From: Desulfobacterales bacterium
Lineage (GTDB): Bacteria; Desulfobacterota; Desulfobacteria; Desulfobacterales; Desulfobacteraceae
NCBI GenBank assembly: GCA_022361535.1
Contig: JAKSAU010001253.1
Coordinates: forward strand, 1-20,004
Direction of reading: 5' to 3'
Length of the DNA stretch: 20,004 bases
Position numbers and translations under genes: made by a program. The stretch's first letter is position 1. The number at the start of each line of letters is the position of its first letter. The notes under the pieces are model-generated. The model did no database searches and had not been told where the DNA came from. It saw only the letters and a list, made by a program, of their open reading frames with translations. Positions 6,986-15,435 of this stretch are shown one piece after another.

Positions 6986-9109
6986 ATGCGCCTTAGACTG
7001 ATTATTTTAATACTTGCTGTGTTTGCATTTCTGTCCGCTTCAACTGGGGGATGGTTGTACTATTTTTCCTATCGCGAAGCCGCATTCCAAAAAAGAGAAT
7101 CCAGTGCACACTCAAGACTGAATTTACTAACCCGACAATTTTCAACCCACTTGTCAGAACATATTAAATCAGTGAACACTCTTTCAGGTATAAAAGAGTT
7201 AAAAAGAGCTCTTGACCAAACAGACCTGGAGACCATATACAGTGCCAACCAGATTCTTGATCTCTTTACTGAGTCCATGGATTTGGATGTAAGTTATCTA
7301 TTGGACCGGAATGGTGTTACCCTGTGCTCTTCAAACCGTAATGCTGCAGACAGTTTTGTGGGTAATGATTTTTCTTTTAGGCCATATTACAAACTGGCTG
7401 TTTCAGGCCGGTCAGCGACTTACCTGGCTTTAGGAACAACATCAAGCAAACGCGGTGTATATTTCAGCCACCCTGTATTCGATGAGACTGAAACGGAAAT
7501 CCTTGGGGTTGCGGTAATAAAATCATCTGTAGAATTCCTGGAATCGGCGTTATTGTCCAAAGCAGAAGAAACCCTTCTTTTTACAGATCCAAGAGGGGTT
7601 ATTTTCATGTCCAATACACCTGAATACCGGTTCAAACTATTATGGGAGTTGAATGAAGACGCTTTAAACGATATTGCAAACTCGCGCCAGTTTGGCAATG
7701 GGCCATGGAAGTGGACCGGATTCAGCAAATCCGATACTTCGGTCGCAATAAATAAAAAAGGTATAGAATTTATTTTCTCTGCACTTCCTGTTTCAAACTA
7801 TCCCGGATGGCAGATAGTCTCTTTAAGGGAAAAACGCAAAATCCAAAAAGAAGTAACTCAGCCCTTTATCAGAATTATCGGACCCATAGTGGTTTTTGTA
7901 TCGGTCTCCGCAGGACTTTTGGTTTTTGTGCTTTATCAACTGGCCGCCAGGGAACTGGCAAGACGAAAGGCAGCAGAAGGAAATCTGAAAATATCTGAGA
8001 AACGATATCGCAGAATTTATCATAAAACACCTGTCATGCTTCACTCCATAGATAGAGAAGGTAGAATCATCCATGTATCTGATCATTGGGTAGAGGTCAT
8101 GGGATATGACCGGTCAGAGGTAATTGGCGAACACCTCACCCATTTTTTTACTGAGGAGTCAAAGCAGTATGCCATTGATGTGATTTTCCCAAGATTCTTT
8201 TCCACAGGTTTCTGTAAAGATATTCCTTATACATATGTAAAGAAAAACGGAGAAAGAATGGAAACCCTGTTATCCTGTTACGGGGTTCGGGACAATAGTG
8301 GTAAGATAATCCGCTCTTTAGCTGTTAGTGTTGATGTTACTGAAAAGAACCTGGTTCAAAAAGATCTTGAAAAGGCAAAAGAGCAGTTGTCATCATACTC
8401 CCACGACCTGGAAGGCCAGGTTAAGAGAAGAACAGCCCAGCTTGAAAAAGCCCAAACCAATCTGAAAAAATTATCCAAAAATATCATCGCATCCCAGGAA
8501 AGGGAAAAGGAACTGGTGGCAAGGGAACTCCATGATCACCTCGGCCAGGTACTGACCGCTTTACGCATTGATTCGGTGTGGGTGGAAAAATACTTAACAA
8601 CCATAGATGCTGATGCCGGTAAACGGGCAGGAAAAATGAGCGACCTGATTGAAACGACCATTCAAGATGTCAGGGATATGGCCTATCGTCTGCGCCCAAG
8701 GGTGCTTGATGATTTGGGACTAACCGATGCCCTGGAGTCTCTGGTCTCGGATTTTGAAAAAAGAAGCAATGTTTCTTGTGTATTCCGCCATGATAACATA
8801 CCGGAAATTGACAAAACCCTGGCGACCGCTCTATACAGAATCGGGCAGGAAGCTGTTACCAATTCCTTGCGCCATTCGTCAGCTACCACAATTCTTGTGG
8901 AACTTAGAACTGATGCTGAAGGCATTGTTCTCACTATTGAAGACGATGGCTACGGATTTGATCCGAAAGACCCTGAAAGCAATCGGGGATTTGGTTTGGA
9001 AAGTATGAAAGAAAGAGCCAACCTTGCAGGTGGGAAGTTGACCATTAGCTCAACCAAGGGAGAAGGCACCCTGGTTTCCTGTAAAGTAAAAGTGAAAGGA
9101 GTGGTATGA
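6986..9109 (+). CDS. Membrane sensor histidine kinase: DctB-like double Cache, PAS, HisKA_3, HATPase
   Basis: A 707-residue inner-membrane kinase. A membrane segment (~5-26) is followed by a periplasmic region (~27-293), a second membrane segment (~297-318), a PAS domain (~335-450, ending SVDVTEKNL), a coiled coil (~450-500), a NarL-type dimerisation domain and a C-terminal ATPase. The phosphoacceptor is His516 in ARELHDHLGQ; the N-box is EAVTNSLRHS with Asn626; the G-boxes are EDDGYGFDP and GFGLESMKERA. The periplasmic segment around residues 122-152 (SFVGNDFSFRPYYKLA, then ALGTTSSKRGVYFS) resembles the double-PDC sensors of DctB, which bind C4-dicarboxylates. The start is fixed by the first membrane segment but lacks a Shine-Dalgarno. 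The stop overlaps the response-regulator start (ATGA, 9106-9109). The ligand is probably a small organic acid, by analogy only. Confidence 0.92.
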   Translation: MRLRLIILILAVFAFLSASTGGWLYYFSYREAAFQKRESSAHSRLNLLTRQFSTHLSEHIKSVNTLSGIKELKRALDQTDLETIYSANQILDLFTESMDLDVSYLLDRNGVTLCSSNRNAADSFVGNDFSFRPYYKLAVSGRSATYLALGTTSSKRGVYFSHPVFDETETEILGVAVIKSSVEFLESALLSKAEETLLFTDPRGVIFMSNTPEYRFKLLWELNEDALNDIANSRQFGNGPWKWTGFSKSDTSVAINKKGIEFIFSALPVSNYPGWQIVSLREKRKIQKEVTQPFIRIIGPIVVFVSVSAGLLVFVLYQLAARELARRKAAEGNLKISEKRYRRIYHKTPVMLHSIDREGRIIHVSDHWVEVMGYDRSEVIGEHLTHFFTEESKQYAIDVIFPRFFSTGFCKDIPYTYVKKNGERMETLLSCYGVRDNSGKIIRSLAVSVDVTEKNLVQKDLEKAKEQLSSYSHDLEGQVKRRTAQLEKAQTNLKKLSKNIIASQEREKELVARELHDHLGQVLTALRIDSVWVEKYLTTIDADAGKRAGKMSDLIETTIQDVRDMAYRLRPRVLDDLGLTDALESLVSDFEKRSNVSCVFRHDNIPEIDKTLATALYRIGQEAVTNSLRHSSATTILVELRTDAEGIVLTIEDDGYGFDPKDPESNRGFGLESMKERANLAGGKLTISSTKGEGTLVSCKVKVKGVV

Positions 9110-9744
9110 TCAAGGTATTGCTGGCAGATGACCACAGCATTGTCCGGGAAGGGTTGAGAAAGGTTCTTGAAGATGACAATGAGATTAGAGTCATTGCAGA
9201 AGCACCTGACGGTGAGACAGCCTTTGACAAAGCCATGTCAGATAAGCCGGATGTTGCCGTGATTGATATATCCATGCCCGGTATGGACGGCCTTGAAGTA
9301 GTCAGCCAGATGTCGGCTTATTGTCCTGATATTCCGGTCCTGATTTTAACCATGCATGAAGAGGAGCAGTATGTAATCCGGGCCATTGAAGCCGGCGCCA
9401 TGGGGTACGTTACCAAACAATCTGCTCCGGAACAATTGGTTGCTGCAGTGAAAAAAATACATGCCGGCGGCAGGTATCTTACGGAAAAAGCCAGTGAAGC
9501 ACTGGCCCTGCGCGTTATCCGTGGAAACAAAAATCAGAGCCTTACAGAATCCTTGTCTATGAGGGAACTTCAAGTTTTAAGAAAACTTGCCACAGGTAGT
9601 ACCAACAGGGAGATTGCTACAGCGTACAACATCTCAGTGAAAACGGTTGATACATATAGATCCCGCCTGCTTAAAAAACTGAATTTAAGAAATAATGCAG
9701 ACCTGTCCAGGTACGCTATCCAGAACAAACTGGTGGAATTCTAA
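9106..9744 (+). CDS. NarL/FixJ-family response regulator
   Basis: A 212-residue transcription regulator, partner of the kinase just upstream. The receiver domain (1-~120) has the acidic pair Asp8/Asp9, the phosphoacceptor Asp54 (VIDISMPGMDG), Thr82 (LILTMHEE) and Lys104 (GYVTKQS), all the residues needed for phosphorylation. A LuxR-type helix-turn-helix follows (~146-206; LSMRELQVLRKLATGSTNRE and SVKTVDTYRSRLLKKLNL). The start ATG 9106 overlaps the kinase stop by 4 nt and is preceded by AAAGGAG, so the pair is one transcriptional unit. It ends 4 bp before the convergent MarR gene. Targets cannot be read from the sequence; the TRAP/TAXI genes further right are a possibility. Confidence 0.95.
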   Translation: MIKVLLADDHSIVREGLRKVLEDDNEIRVIAEAPDGETAFDKAMSDKPDVAVIDISMPGMDGLEVVSQMSAYCPDIPVLILTMHEEEQYVIRAIEAGAMGYVTKQSAPEQLVAAVKKIHAGGRYLTEKASEALALRVIRGNKNQSLTESLSMRELQVLRKLATGSTNREIATAYNISVKTVDTYRSRLLKKLNLRNNADLSRYAIQNKLVEF

Positions 9745-9748
9745 TAGA

Positions 9749-10231
9749 TTATTTTTTGGATTCGGGATTATTTAAATGATCAAAATTTGTAAAAATCTTA
9801 TTTAGTGTACAGCGACATTGCTCCATCTCTTCAAAGGAAATCCCCTGCTCTGCTTCTCTGAGCATCTCTTCCACCAATTCGATGAGTTCAGCTTTAAATT
9901 CCTTGGCTTTATTGGTCAGATAAATCAGTTTGCTTCGTTTATCATTCCGGTCAGGGACTCTGAGCACAATGTTCTTTTTTTCAAGGACGTTTAAAAGACG
10001 AGTAATGGCGGCCTTATCCTTTACGGCAATTCTCGCCAGGTCCTGTTGAGTCCGGCCGTCCTTTCGATAAAGATGGATAAGAATACTCCATTGTTCGTAG
10101 CTTACGTCAAACCCTGCATCCTGAAATTTCTTTGTCAGGCGTTTGATGATGGCTCGTGATGTCCGCCCGACTAAGTAGCCGATGGATGAATCAATAACCC
10201 GTGTATAGTTTTCCATGTCTTGGTTTTTCAT
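9749..10231 (-). CDS. MarR-family transcriptional regulator
   Basis: A 160-residue winged-helix regulator. The N-terminal dimerisation helix is followed by FDVSYEQWSILIHLYRKDG (~40-58), the recognition region TQQDLARIAVKDKAAITRLL (~61-80) and the wing with RVPDRNDKRSKLIYLT (~91-106), the classic MarR signature. A helical C-terminus completes the dimer interface. The start at ATG 10231 has only a weak GGGA ribosome-binding site; an internal ATG five codons later (10216) is an alternative. It lies 76 bp downstream of the HD-GYP gene on the same strand and converges with the response regulator. A short inverted repeat upstream (10249-10268) may be an autoregulatory operator. The ligand is unknown. 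Confidence 0.93.
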   Translation of the reverse strand: MKNQDMENYTRVIDSSIGYLVGRTSRAIIKRLTKKFQDAGFDVSYEQWSILIHLYRKDGRTQQDLARIAVKDKAAITRLLNVLEKKNIVLRVPDRNDKRSKLIYLTNKAKEFKAELIELVEEMLREAEQGISFEEMEQCRCTLNKIFTNFDHLNNPESKK

Positions 10232-10248
10232 TATGTTTTTATAAAATC

Positions 10249-10268
10249 CCTAACATCCTTGATTTAGG
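10249..10268. promoter_or_regulatory. Possible MarR operator (short inverted repeat)
   Basis: CCTAA (10249-10253) and TTAGG (10264-10268) form an inverted repeat with a 10-nt spacer, so the half-sites are about 1.5 helical turns apart. It sits just downstream of the candidate MarR promoter, where an autorepressor could bind. Arms of only five bases can arise by chance, so confidence is low. Confidence 0.25.
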
Positions 10269-10270
10269 AC

Positions 10271-10299
10271 AATATGACCCAAAACAGTTGATAGCGCAA
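10271..10299 (-). promoter_or_regulatory. Candidate promoter for the MarR gene
   Basis: Read on the minus strand, TTGCGC (10299-10294) and CATATT (10276-10271) are 17 nt apart, upstream of the MarR start at 10231. Matches are three and four of six, so this is weak, but position and spacing are right and the inverted repeat lies at the implied start site. Confidence 0.28.
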
Positions 10300-10307
10300 C
10301 CATATAT

Positions 10308-12311
10308 TTAAATGTCTTGGAATTTTTGACGGATTTGCTGAATCTCTTGAATTTTATCACAGAAAACATCAACGACACTTGGGTCAAACTGCTTCTCTTT
10401 TTCTGCAAGAATAATCTCCATGGCTGTCTCGTGGGAAAAAGCCAACTTGTAAGCCCGCTCGGAGGTAAGTGCATCATAGACATCAGCTATAGCTGTAATC
10501 CTTGCACAAAGAGGAATCTGTTCACCAGACAAGCCTTTGGGATAACCCGTACCATCCCACCGTTCATGATGGGAGTAGGCAATATCCCTTGCCAGGGTTA
10601 AAAAGGAGCGTTTTTTTATGGTTGATGCAACCTCTGTTATTGTATCACCGCCAATTAAGGTGTGGGTCTTCATGATTTTGAACTCATCTTCTGTCAATTC
10701 CCCGGACTTGAGAAGAATGGCATCTGCGATACCAATTTTTCCAATATCATGAAGAATAGAAGAATGGTAAATATCATCTATATAATCCGCAGTAATATAT
10801 TTGGAGTAGGTGCTGGTTTGAGAAAGCCCTTCGGTTATAATCTTTACGTATTCCCTGATCCGCTCAAGATGTCTGCCCGTATCAAGGTCTCTGTATTCAG
10901 CCAGTTTAGCGAGTCCTAAAATCAAAGCGATCCGTGAATTTTTAAATTGATCATGACTTTCACGCAATGAAAGTTCAAGTTTTTCTCTTATCTGTATTTC
11001 CCTGCTCAAAGAGCTGTTCATAGCCATTAAATGGTTTGCCTGGGTTTCAATGGTTTGAAACGTTAAGGAAAACATTTTGGATAAAACAAAAGCCTGGGAA
11101 AAAATAAAAACAAACAGCCCGGCCTGGAGTACATAGGCTGTCTGCAAAATATTGTTGGAATGGAGCAGATCATTGATAAAGCTGATAAAAAGAAACACCG
11201 TCCCAAAGATAATGGCGGTAATTCCCGGACGTTTATTTCTGGCTGCCTTATAAAAGACAAAAGCCAGGTACAAACATAAGCTGATGGTAATTACCTGATA
11301 GACTAAAACCGTATGAGAAAAAATTCGAGCCGGGAAAAATATGACCACCAGTGAAAAGCCTGCCGCAATCAGTTCATATCCAGTGATTGCTACACGGGAA
11401 GCCTCTTTTGGAAAAAGGGACCGGATGAACAATGCAAACACAGGTACGGCAAGGTAAAAGCCCAGGTATTCCATTTTTGCAAGCACTTCCCAGGAAAGCC
11501 AGGGAAAAAGAGTGTGGAGAAACCGTTCATTGGTTACCAGGGATCTAAGAGTAATTAACAGGCAGAAGAGCCCGAGAAACAAGGCTGGAGTATAGTTTCT
11601 CCTGAGAAGAAACAGGCATAGGTGGTATAGCCCCATGATAAAAATACTGCCGACCATAAAAATATTTAATACCAGCCGATACATGGCATCTTTTTCAATG
11701 GATGATCTCGTCCCGATAACGACTTTGGACCATGGGCCGCCGAGACGATGGTGAAAATTAGAAATCCTCATGACAATATCAATCGTTGTGATATCTTCAG
11801 GCAGATCAACGTTAACCTGACGGTATTCTGGAGTCATGGTTTCCCGGGAAGTACCCACCTGTCCTACCTGCTCTGCCAAACGACCGTTAATGAACAATTC
11901 ATAGGCAGTCATAACATTACGGATGTTCAGACCCAGCGGTACTTGTTCTTTATCGATTCTTACTCTCAGGGCAACAGTTGCATACCCATGCCCGCCAATG
12001 GACTTTTTATTGTTTGAAAAATTATGCCAGGAGCCTGGTACTTGTATCCAATGATCTTCATCTGCTTCGATTGAATAAAGCACTTTATCTGCAGAAAGAT
12101 GTGCATTCCAGTGAAACTGCCACTCTCCAGCCAAAGAAACCGGTCCCTGACGTGTAAAATTCCAGCCTCTTAAATCAAGAACACCTTTTTTTGCAAAACG
12201 ATCTGTAGATTTCAAGGCAAAGGCAGGAGAAACTGACACCAGCACGACGGTAACAAAGATAATCAAGCGAACTGTTGTCATCATGATAAAGTGATAATTC
12301 AACGTTCTCAT
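10308..12311 (-). CDS. 7TMR-DISM membrane receptor with HD-GYP c-di-GMP phosphodiesterase domain
   Basis: A 667-residue receptor predicted to hydrolyse cyclic di-GMP in response to a periplasmic signal. A signal peptide (to ~32, SVSPAFA) leads into a jelly-roll, sugar-binding-like extracellular domain (~43-203, with GEWQFHW, WIQVPGSWHN, YELFINGRLAEQVG). Seven membrane helices follow (~211-412), then a coiled coil (~415-452) and the HD-GYP domain (~455-650). Catalytic residues are present: H521-D522 with GK in LHDIGKIGIAD, H550 in MKTHTLIGG, the histidine pair 581-582, and G589-Y590-P591 in WDGTGYPKGLSG. ATG 12311 is used, but ATGs at residues 10 and 11 give a tidier signal peptide and no start has a clear Shine-Dalgarno. 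The gene has its own candidate promoter right after the TRAP terminator. Together with the FapA-like repeats it hints at c-di-GMP signalling in this neighbourhood. Confidence 0.93.
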   Translation of the reverse strand: MRTLNYHFIMMTTVRLIIFVTVVLVSVSPAFALKSTDRFAKKGVLDLRGWNFTRQGPVSLAGEWQFHWNAHLSADKVLYSIEADEDHWIQVPGSWHNFSNNKKSIGGHGYATVALRVRIDKEQVPLGLNIRNVMTAYELFINGRLAEQVGQVGTSRETMTPEYRQVNVDLPEDITTIDIVMRISNFHHRLGGPWSKVVIGTRSSIEKDAMYRLVLNIFMVGSIFIMGLYHLCLFLLRRNYTPALFLGLFCLLITLRSLVTNERFLHTLFPWLSWEVLAKMEYLGFYLAVPVFALFIRSLFPKEASRVAITGYELIAAGFSLVVIFFPARIFSHTVLVYQVITISLCLYLAFVFYKAARNKRPGITAIIFGTVFLFISFINDLLHSNNILQTAYVLQAGLFVFIFSQAFVLSKMFSLTFQTIETQANHLMAMNSSLSREIQIREKLELSLRESHDQFKNSRIALILGLAKLAEYRDLDTGRHLERIREYVKIITEGLSQTSTYSKYITADYIDDIYHSSILHDIGKIGIADAILLKSGELTEDEFKIMKTHTLIGGDTITEVASTIKKRSFLTLARDIAYSHHERWDGTGYPKGLSGEQIPLCARITAIADVYDALTSERAYKLAFSHETAMEIILAEKEKQFDPSVVDVFCDKIQEIQQIRQKFQDI

Positions 12312-12359
12312 TCTCAGCCAATCAAAAGATAAATTAACGATATGAAACAGTTAAAGCGG

Positions 12360-12388
12360 ATAATACCACCAGAGCGATAGAGAAACAA
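12360..12388 (-). promoter_or_regulatory. Candidate sigma-70 promoter of the HD-GYP gene
   Basis: On the minus strand TTGTTT (12388-12383) and TATTAT (12365-12360) are 17 nt apart, giving a start near 12353 and a leader of about 41 nt before ATG 12311. It follows immediately after the TRAP-operon terminator, which supports independent transcription. Confidence 0.42.
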
Positions 12389-12400
12389 GGCTGTCGTAAA

Positions 12401-12447
12401 AATCGAACCACCCCTAACCGGGCGAAATCGTCAGGGGTGGTTTGATT
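12401..12447 (-). terminator. Rho-independent terminator of the TAXI-TRAP operon
   Basis: The arms 12433-12447 and 12401-12415 pair over 15 bp (core CCACCCCT with AGGGGTGG, one G-U pair) around a 17-nt loop. On the minus strand the stem runs into five consecutive T. It lies 40 nt beyond the fused TRAP permease stop (12487), the position expected for that gene's terminator. Confidence 0.85.
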
Positions 12448-12486
12448 TACGTAAAGGTTGTAATGGGCTAACAACCCTATTGTAAA

Positions 12487-14382
12487 TTAAGTGGCTGCTT
12501 TGTTCCCAAAAGCATTTTTAATATGATTAATCCAAATCCCGCTCAGTAACCAGGCATATATCCAGGTACCGAAGAAAATGGCAACAAAGGCCTTGATAAT
12601 ATCCATGGAGCTGCCGTCAAGTGAGAAGCCCGGCACATAGCCAAACAGAATTGGTCCAAGATAAAGGAACTTAGCAAACTTAAAGGATGTAAATGCCGTC
12701 TTCCACATATTAGCTTTGGCAATCGTCGCACCAGCAAAGGCTGCAATACAGACCGGCGGCGTAATATTTGAATCCTGGGACAGCCAGTATACGATCATGT
12801 GAGCTGCGATCTCGTTCACGCCCAAATGGGTTAAGGCTGGAACAGCTACAACCGCTGTAATCAGATAGGCTGCTGTTACCGGTACCCCCATTCCGAGAAC
12901 CAGAGAGGCAAGAGCCACCAAAAGGATAGTTAAAAGTAGTGACCCGCCGGCAAGCTCAATCATGATATCGGCAAAGGTCAATACCAGGCCGGAAAAAGTA
13001 AGCACACCGATAATGATTCCGATTACTCCTACAGTCGCACCGATCTTCAAACTGTTTTCCGTGCCAGACCGGGCCGCATCCAGAAAATTGCTTAAACCGG
13101 GTTTTATCTGCTCAGGCTTTTTAGCATAGATCAAGCCTGCAGCCACAAGGCCGATAACCAGACCTATCCATTGAGGTATGCCGCCTTCATTTGAACCTAT
13201 GGCAAGGTTGACCATGGAGACTAAGAAGACTGCCGAGACTATCAAGGCCATAGTCAAATCCATCTTGATATCTTTTCTCACCCAGGAGATATACACACAG
13301 GTTATAAGACCGATAATGGCCGAGTAGGCTGGTGAATATCCTGAGAGCATCAGGATAGTAATGGCAATCAGGGGTATGGTGTAAAACCATTGGGTTTTAA
13401 AAATATGGCTTGCAGAGTGCTCACTCTTATCTCCGACAATATTATCTTTTTTAGCTTCATAATGGACCATGCAGAAGACAGAAAAAAAGTACATCAGCGC
13501 CGGGAAGATGGCGACCAGCATAATTTTCGAATAGGGAACCCCTGTCAGTTCTGCCATGATAAAGCCGCCTGCACCCATGATCGGGGGCATGAACATGCCG
13601 CCGATAGAAGCTGCCGGTTCCACACCACCTGCTACATGGGGTTTAAACCCGGCTTTTTTCATCATGGGAATGGTGAACATCCCTGTAGAAACAGTATTGG
13701 CAATGGCTGATCCTGAAATAGACCCAAACAATCCGGAAGCAATTACAGACACTTTGGCTGGACCGCCAATCCGATGACCTACAGCAGCCAGGGGCCAGTC
13801 AATAAAAAACTTTTGCGCTCCGCATTTTTCAAGAAATGCACCAAAAAGAACAAAAAGAATAACATAGGTGGCCAAAACATTGGCCATGATTCCAAAAACC
13901 CCGTCGCTTTTATAAAAAATACTGATGCAAAGTTCTGTGAACGGTGCGCCTGCATGGGAAACCAGATCCGGAGCCATGTATCCGTAAACGCCGTACAACA
14001 GCATCAAACTCCCCAAAATTACAAAAACATTTCCAACCACCCGGCGTGCCAGTTCAATACCAATAAGCACACCTATGATAGCGAAAACCATGTCTATATT
14101 GGTCTCAGCACCGGTCCTGTAGTTGATGGCCTCAAACATAAAGATCCAGTAGCCGATAGAAGCCAGGGAAAGTGCAATCAGGATATAATCAATGACCCGT
14201 CCGATTTGTGTTTTGGATTTGTATAAGAGGAAGACAAGTAAATAGGTGATAATAACATATACCCCCCTGTGATACTGAGTGGCCATGGGTTGAACCACAG
14301 CAGCCCAGGAGTAAAAAACGACCAGGATTACGGAGCAGATATCAAATATGATTTGCTCGAATCGATTGAGTTTCTCGTACAC
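12487..14382 (-). CDS. TRAP transporter fused permease (DctQ-DctM, 4TM/12TM)
   Basis: The 631-residue inner-membrane component of a TAXI-type TRAP importer, which couples solute uptake to an ion gradient and takes substrate from the periplasmic receptor encoded upstream. The N-terminal ~150 residues hold about four membrane helices (DctQ-like). The rest is DctM-like, with the family signatures GPAKVSVIASGLFGSISGSA, NTVSTGMFTIPMMKKAGF, GGVEPAASIGGMFMPPIMGA and, nearer the C-terminus, GMGVPVTAAYLITA and SQDSNITPPVCIAAFAGA. The start is a GTG (14382), with AGGAAGG six bases upstream in the leader. A strong hairpin lies in the 90-nt gap after the TAXI gene, and a good terminator lies downstream. 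The substrate cannot be read from the sequence; fused TAXI permeases are reported for glutamate, 2-oxoglutarate and other organic acids. Confidence 0.95.
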   Translation of the reverse strand: MYEKLNRFEQIIFDICSVILVVFYSWAAVVQPMATQYHRGVYVIITYLLVFLLYKSKTQIGRVIDYILIALSLASIGYWIFMFEAINYRTGAETNIDMVFAIIGVLIGIELARRVVGNVFVILGSLMLLYGVYGYMAPDLVSHAGAPFTELCISIFYKSDGVFGIMANVLATYVILFVLFGAFLEKCGAQKFFIDWPLAAVGHRIGGPAKVSVIASGLFGSISGSAIANTVSTGMFTIPMMKKAGFKPHVAGGVEPAASIGGMFMPPIMGAGGFIMAELTGVPYSKIMLVAIFPALMYFFSVFCMVHYEAKKDNIVGDKSEHSASHIFKTQWFYTIPLIAITILMLSGYSPAYSAIIGLITCVYISWVRKDIKMDLTMALIVSAVFLVSMVNLAIGSNEGGIPQWIGLVIGLVAAGLIYAKKPEQIKPGLSNFLDAARSGTENSLKIGATVGVIGIIIGVLTFSGLVLTFADIMIELAGGSLLLTILLVALASLVLGMGVPVTAAYLITAVVAVPALTHLGVNEIAAHMIVYWLSQDSNITPPVCIAAFAGATIAKANMWKTAFTSFKFAKFLYLGPILFGYVPGFSLDGSSMDIIKAFVAIFFGTWIYAWLLSGIWINHIKNAFGNKAAT

Positions 14383-14418
14383 GGTTTGCCTTCCTATGGT
14401 TTATAAGGTTTAAAACTT

Positions 14419-14448
14419 CGTTCAGGCCGGTTGTCACCGGCCTGAACG
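14419..14448 (-). terminator. Intercistronic hairpin between TAXI receptor and TRAP permease genes
   Basis: A perfect 13-bp inverted repeat (14419-14431 with 14436-14448, GC-rich centre CAGGCCGG) with a 4-nt loop. On the minus strand it follows the TAXI stop by 24 nt and is followed by AAGTTTTAAA, a poor U tract. It is more likely a partial terminator or 3'-end stabiliser than a full terminator, letting the binding protein outnumber the permease. Confidence 0.75.
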
Positions 14449-14472
14449 ATTCAGGTTAATTTAACCTCGGGA

Positions 14473-15435
14473 TTATAAAACCCCTTTTTCTTTCCAGAAC
14501 TTTTCAGCGCCGGGATGAAACGGAGTTACAATACCGTCAGCGCCGGTTTTAACTGCCATGTTCTTAAAGGTTTTCTTCTGGGCTTTCATGTGAGCAAGCC
14601 CTTCGTCAGAGTAAATAAGGGAGAGCATTTTGTAAACGGTGTCTGCAGACACTTTGGAGTTGGCTACCCAGAGGGCAGAATCCTGAAAAGAAGGAGACTC
14701 ATAGTCTACACCTTTATAAGTGTTGGCAGGCACAGCCAGTTTGGCAAAGTAAGGATATTTATCATAGAAACCAGAGGCGTTGGCATCTGCATCAAGGTTA
14801 ACCAAGGCGATCTCGTTGGTCTGGGCAGCCATGATAACGGCGCCTGACGGGAAAGCTGTGAACAGCCAGAAGGCATCAAGCTGTTTGTTACCAAAAGCCT
14901 GGGCAGCATCATTGTAACCCATGGCGTTTCTTTCGACCTTATCCCAAACACCCATGTGGCTGAAAAACAGTTCGCAGTTGGCAAAAGCACCGGAACCGGC
15001 ATTACCTACACCGACTTTCTTACCGACCAGGTCTTTTACACTGTTGATACCGGAACCTTTACGGGTAACTAGCTGAGCAGGCGCACCATACAGCCATGCA
15101 ACAGCAAGAACATTTTCATATTTTTTGGTATCATTTTTCATCATACCGTTGCGCCCCAGGTAAACATGGCCTGAGTAGACAACACTCATCTGTTGTCTGC
15201 CGGCATTTGTTTTTCTTAAGTTTTCAACTGAACCGGCTGAAGACTGTGCTTGAACCTTGAATTCTTTAACAGCTTTAATTGGTTTGTAAACCTGGATACC
15301 ATTGGCGACTACCTGGAAGGTACCACCGGCCGGGCCACCGCCGAAAACAACTCTTTCCTTGGCAAATGCCGATTGACAAAATGCCATTGAAAGTACTGCA
15401 ATAAACCCGATGAGTAATAATTGTTTACCTTTCAT
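14473..15435 (-). CDS. TAXI-family TRAP transporter solute-binding receptor
   Basis: A periplasmic binding protein that delivers solute to the fused TRAP permease downstream. The start at ATG 15435 is chosen because it directly follows a perfect AGGAGG (15446-15441, 5-nt spacing) and begins a clean signal peptide (MKGKQLLLIGFIAVLSMAFC, cleavage near AFA-KE at 25-26). The open frame upstream would add 23 non-signal residues. The mature protein starts with the TAXI signature VVFGGGPAGGTFQVVANGI (~29-47). VKDLVGKKVGVGNAGSGAFA and the C-terminal EGLAHMKAQKKTFKNMA also fit the family. At 320 residues it is normal length. A 143-nt leader region before it suggests it may have its own promoter, though none stood out clearly. 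Confidence 0.95.
   Translation of the reverse strand: MKGKQLLLIGFIAVLSMAFCQSAFAKERVVFGGGPAGGTFQVVANGIQVYKPIKAVKEFKVQAQSSAGSVENLRKTNAGRQQMSVVYSGHVYLGRNGMMKNDTKKYENVLAVAWLYGAPAQLVTRKGSGINSVKDLVGKKVGVGNAGSGAFANCELFFSHMGVWDKVERNAMGYNDAAQAFGNKQLDAFWLFTAFPSGAVIMAAQTNEIALVNLDADANASGFYDKYPYFAKLAVPANTYKGVDYESPSFQDSALWVANSKVSADTVYKMLSLIYSDEGLAHMKAQKKTFKNMAVKTGADGIVTPFHPGAEKFWKEKGVL

Noticed and set aside
13390..14226. Plus-strand open frames opposite the TRAP permease gene
   Set aside because: They lack family resemblance and ribosome-binding sites and lie fully inside a well-conserved membrane transporter gene.
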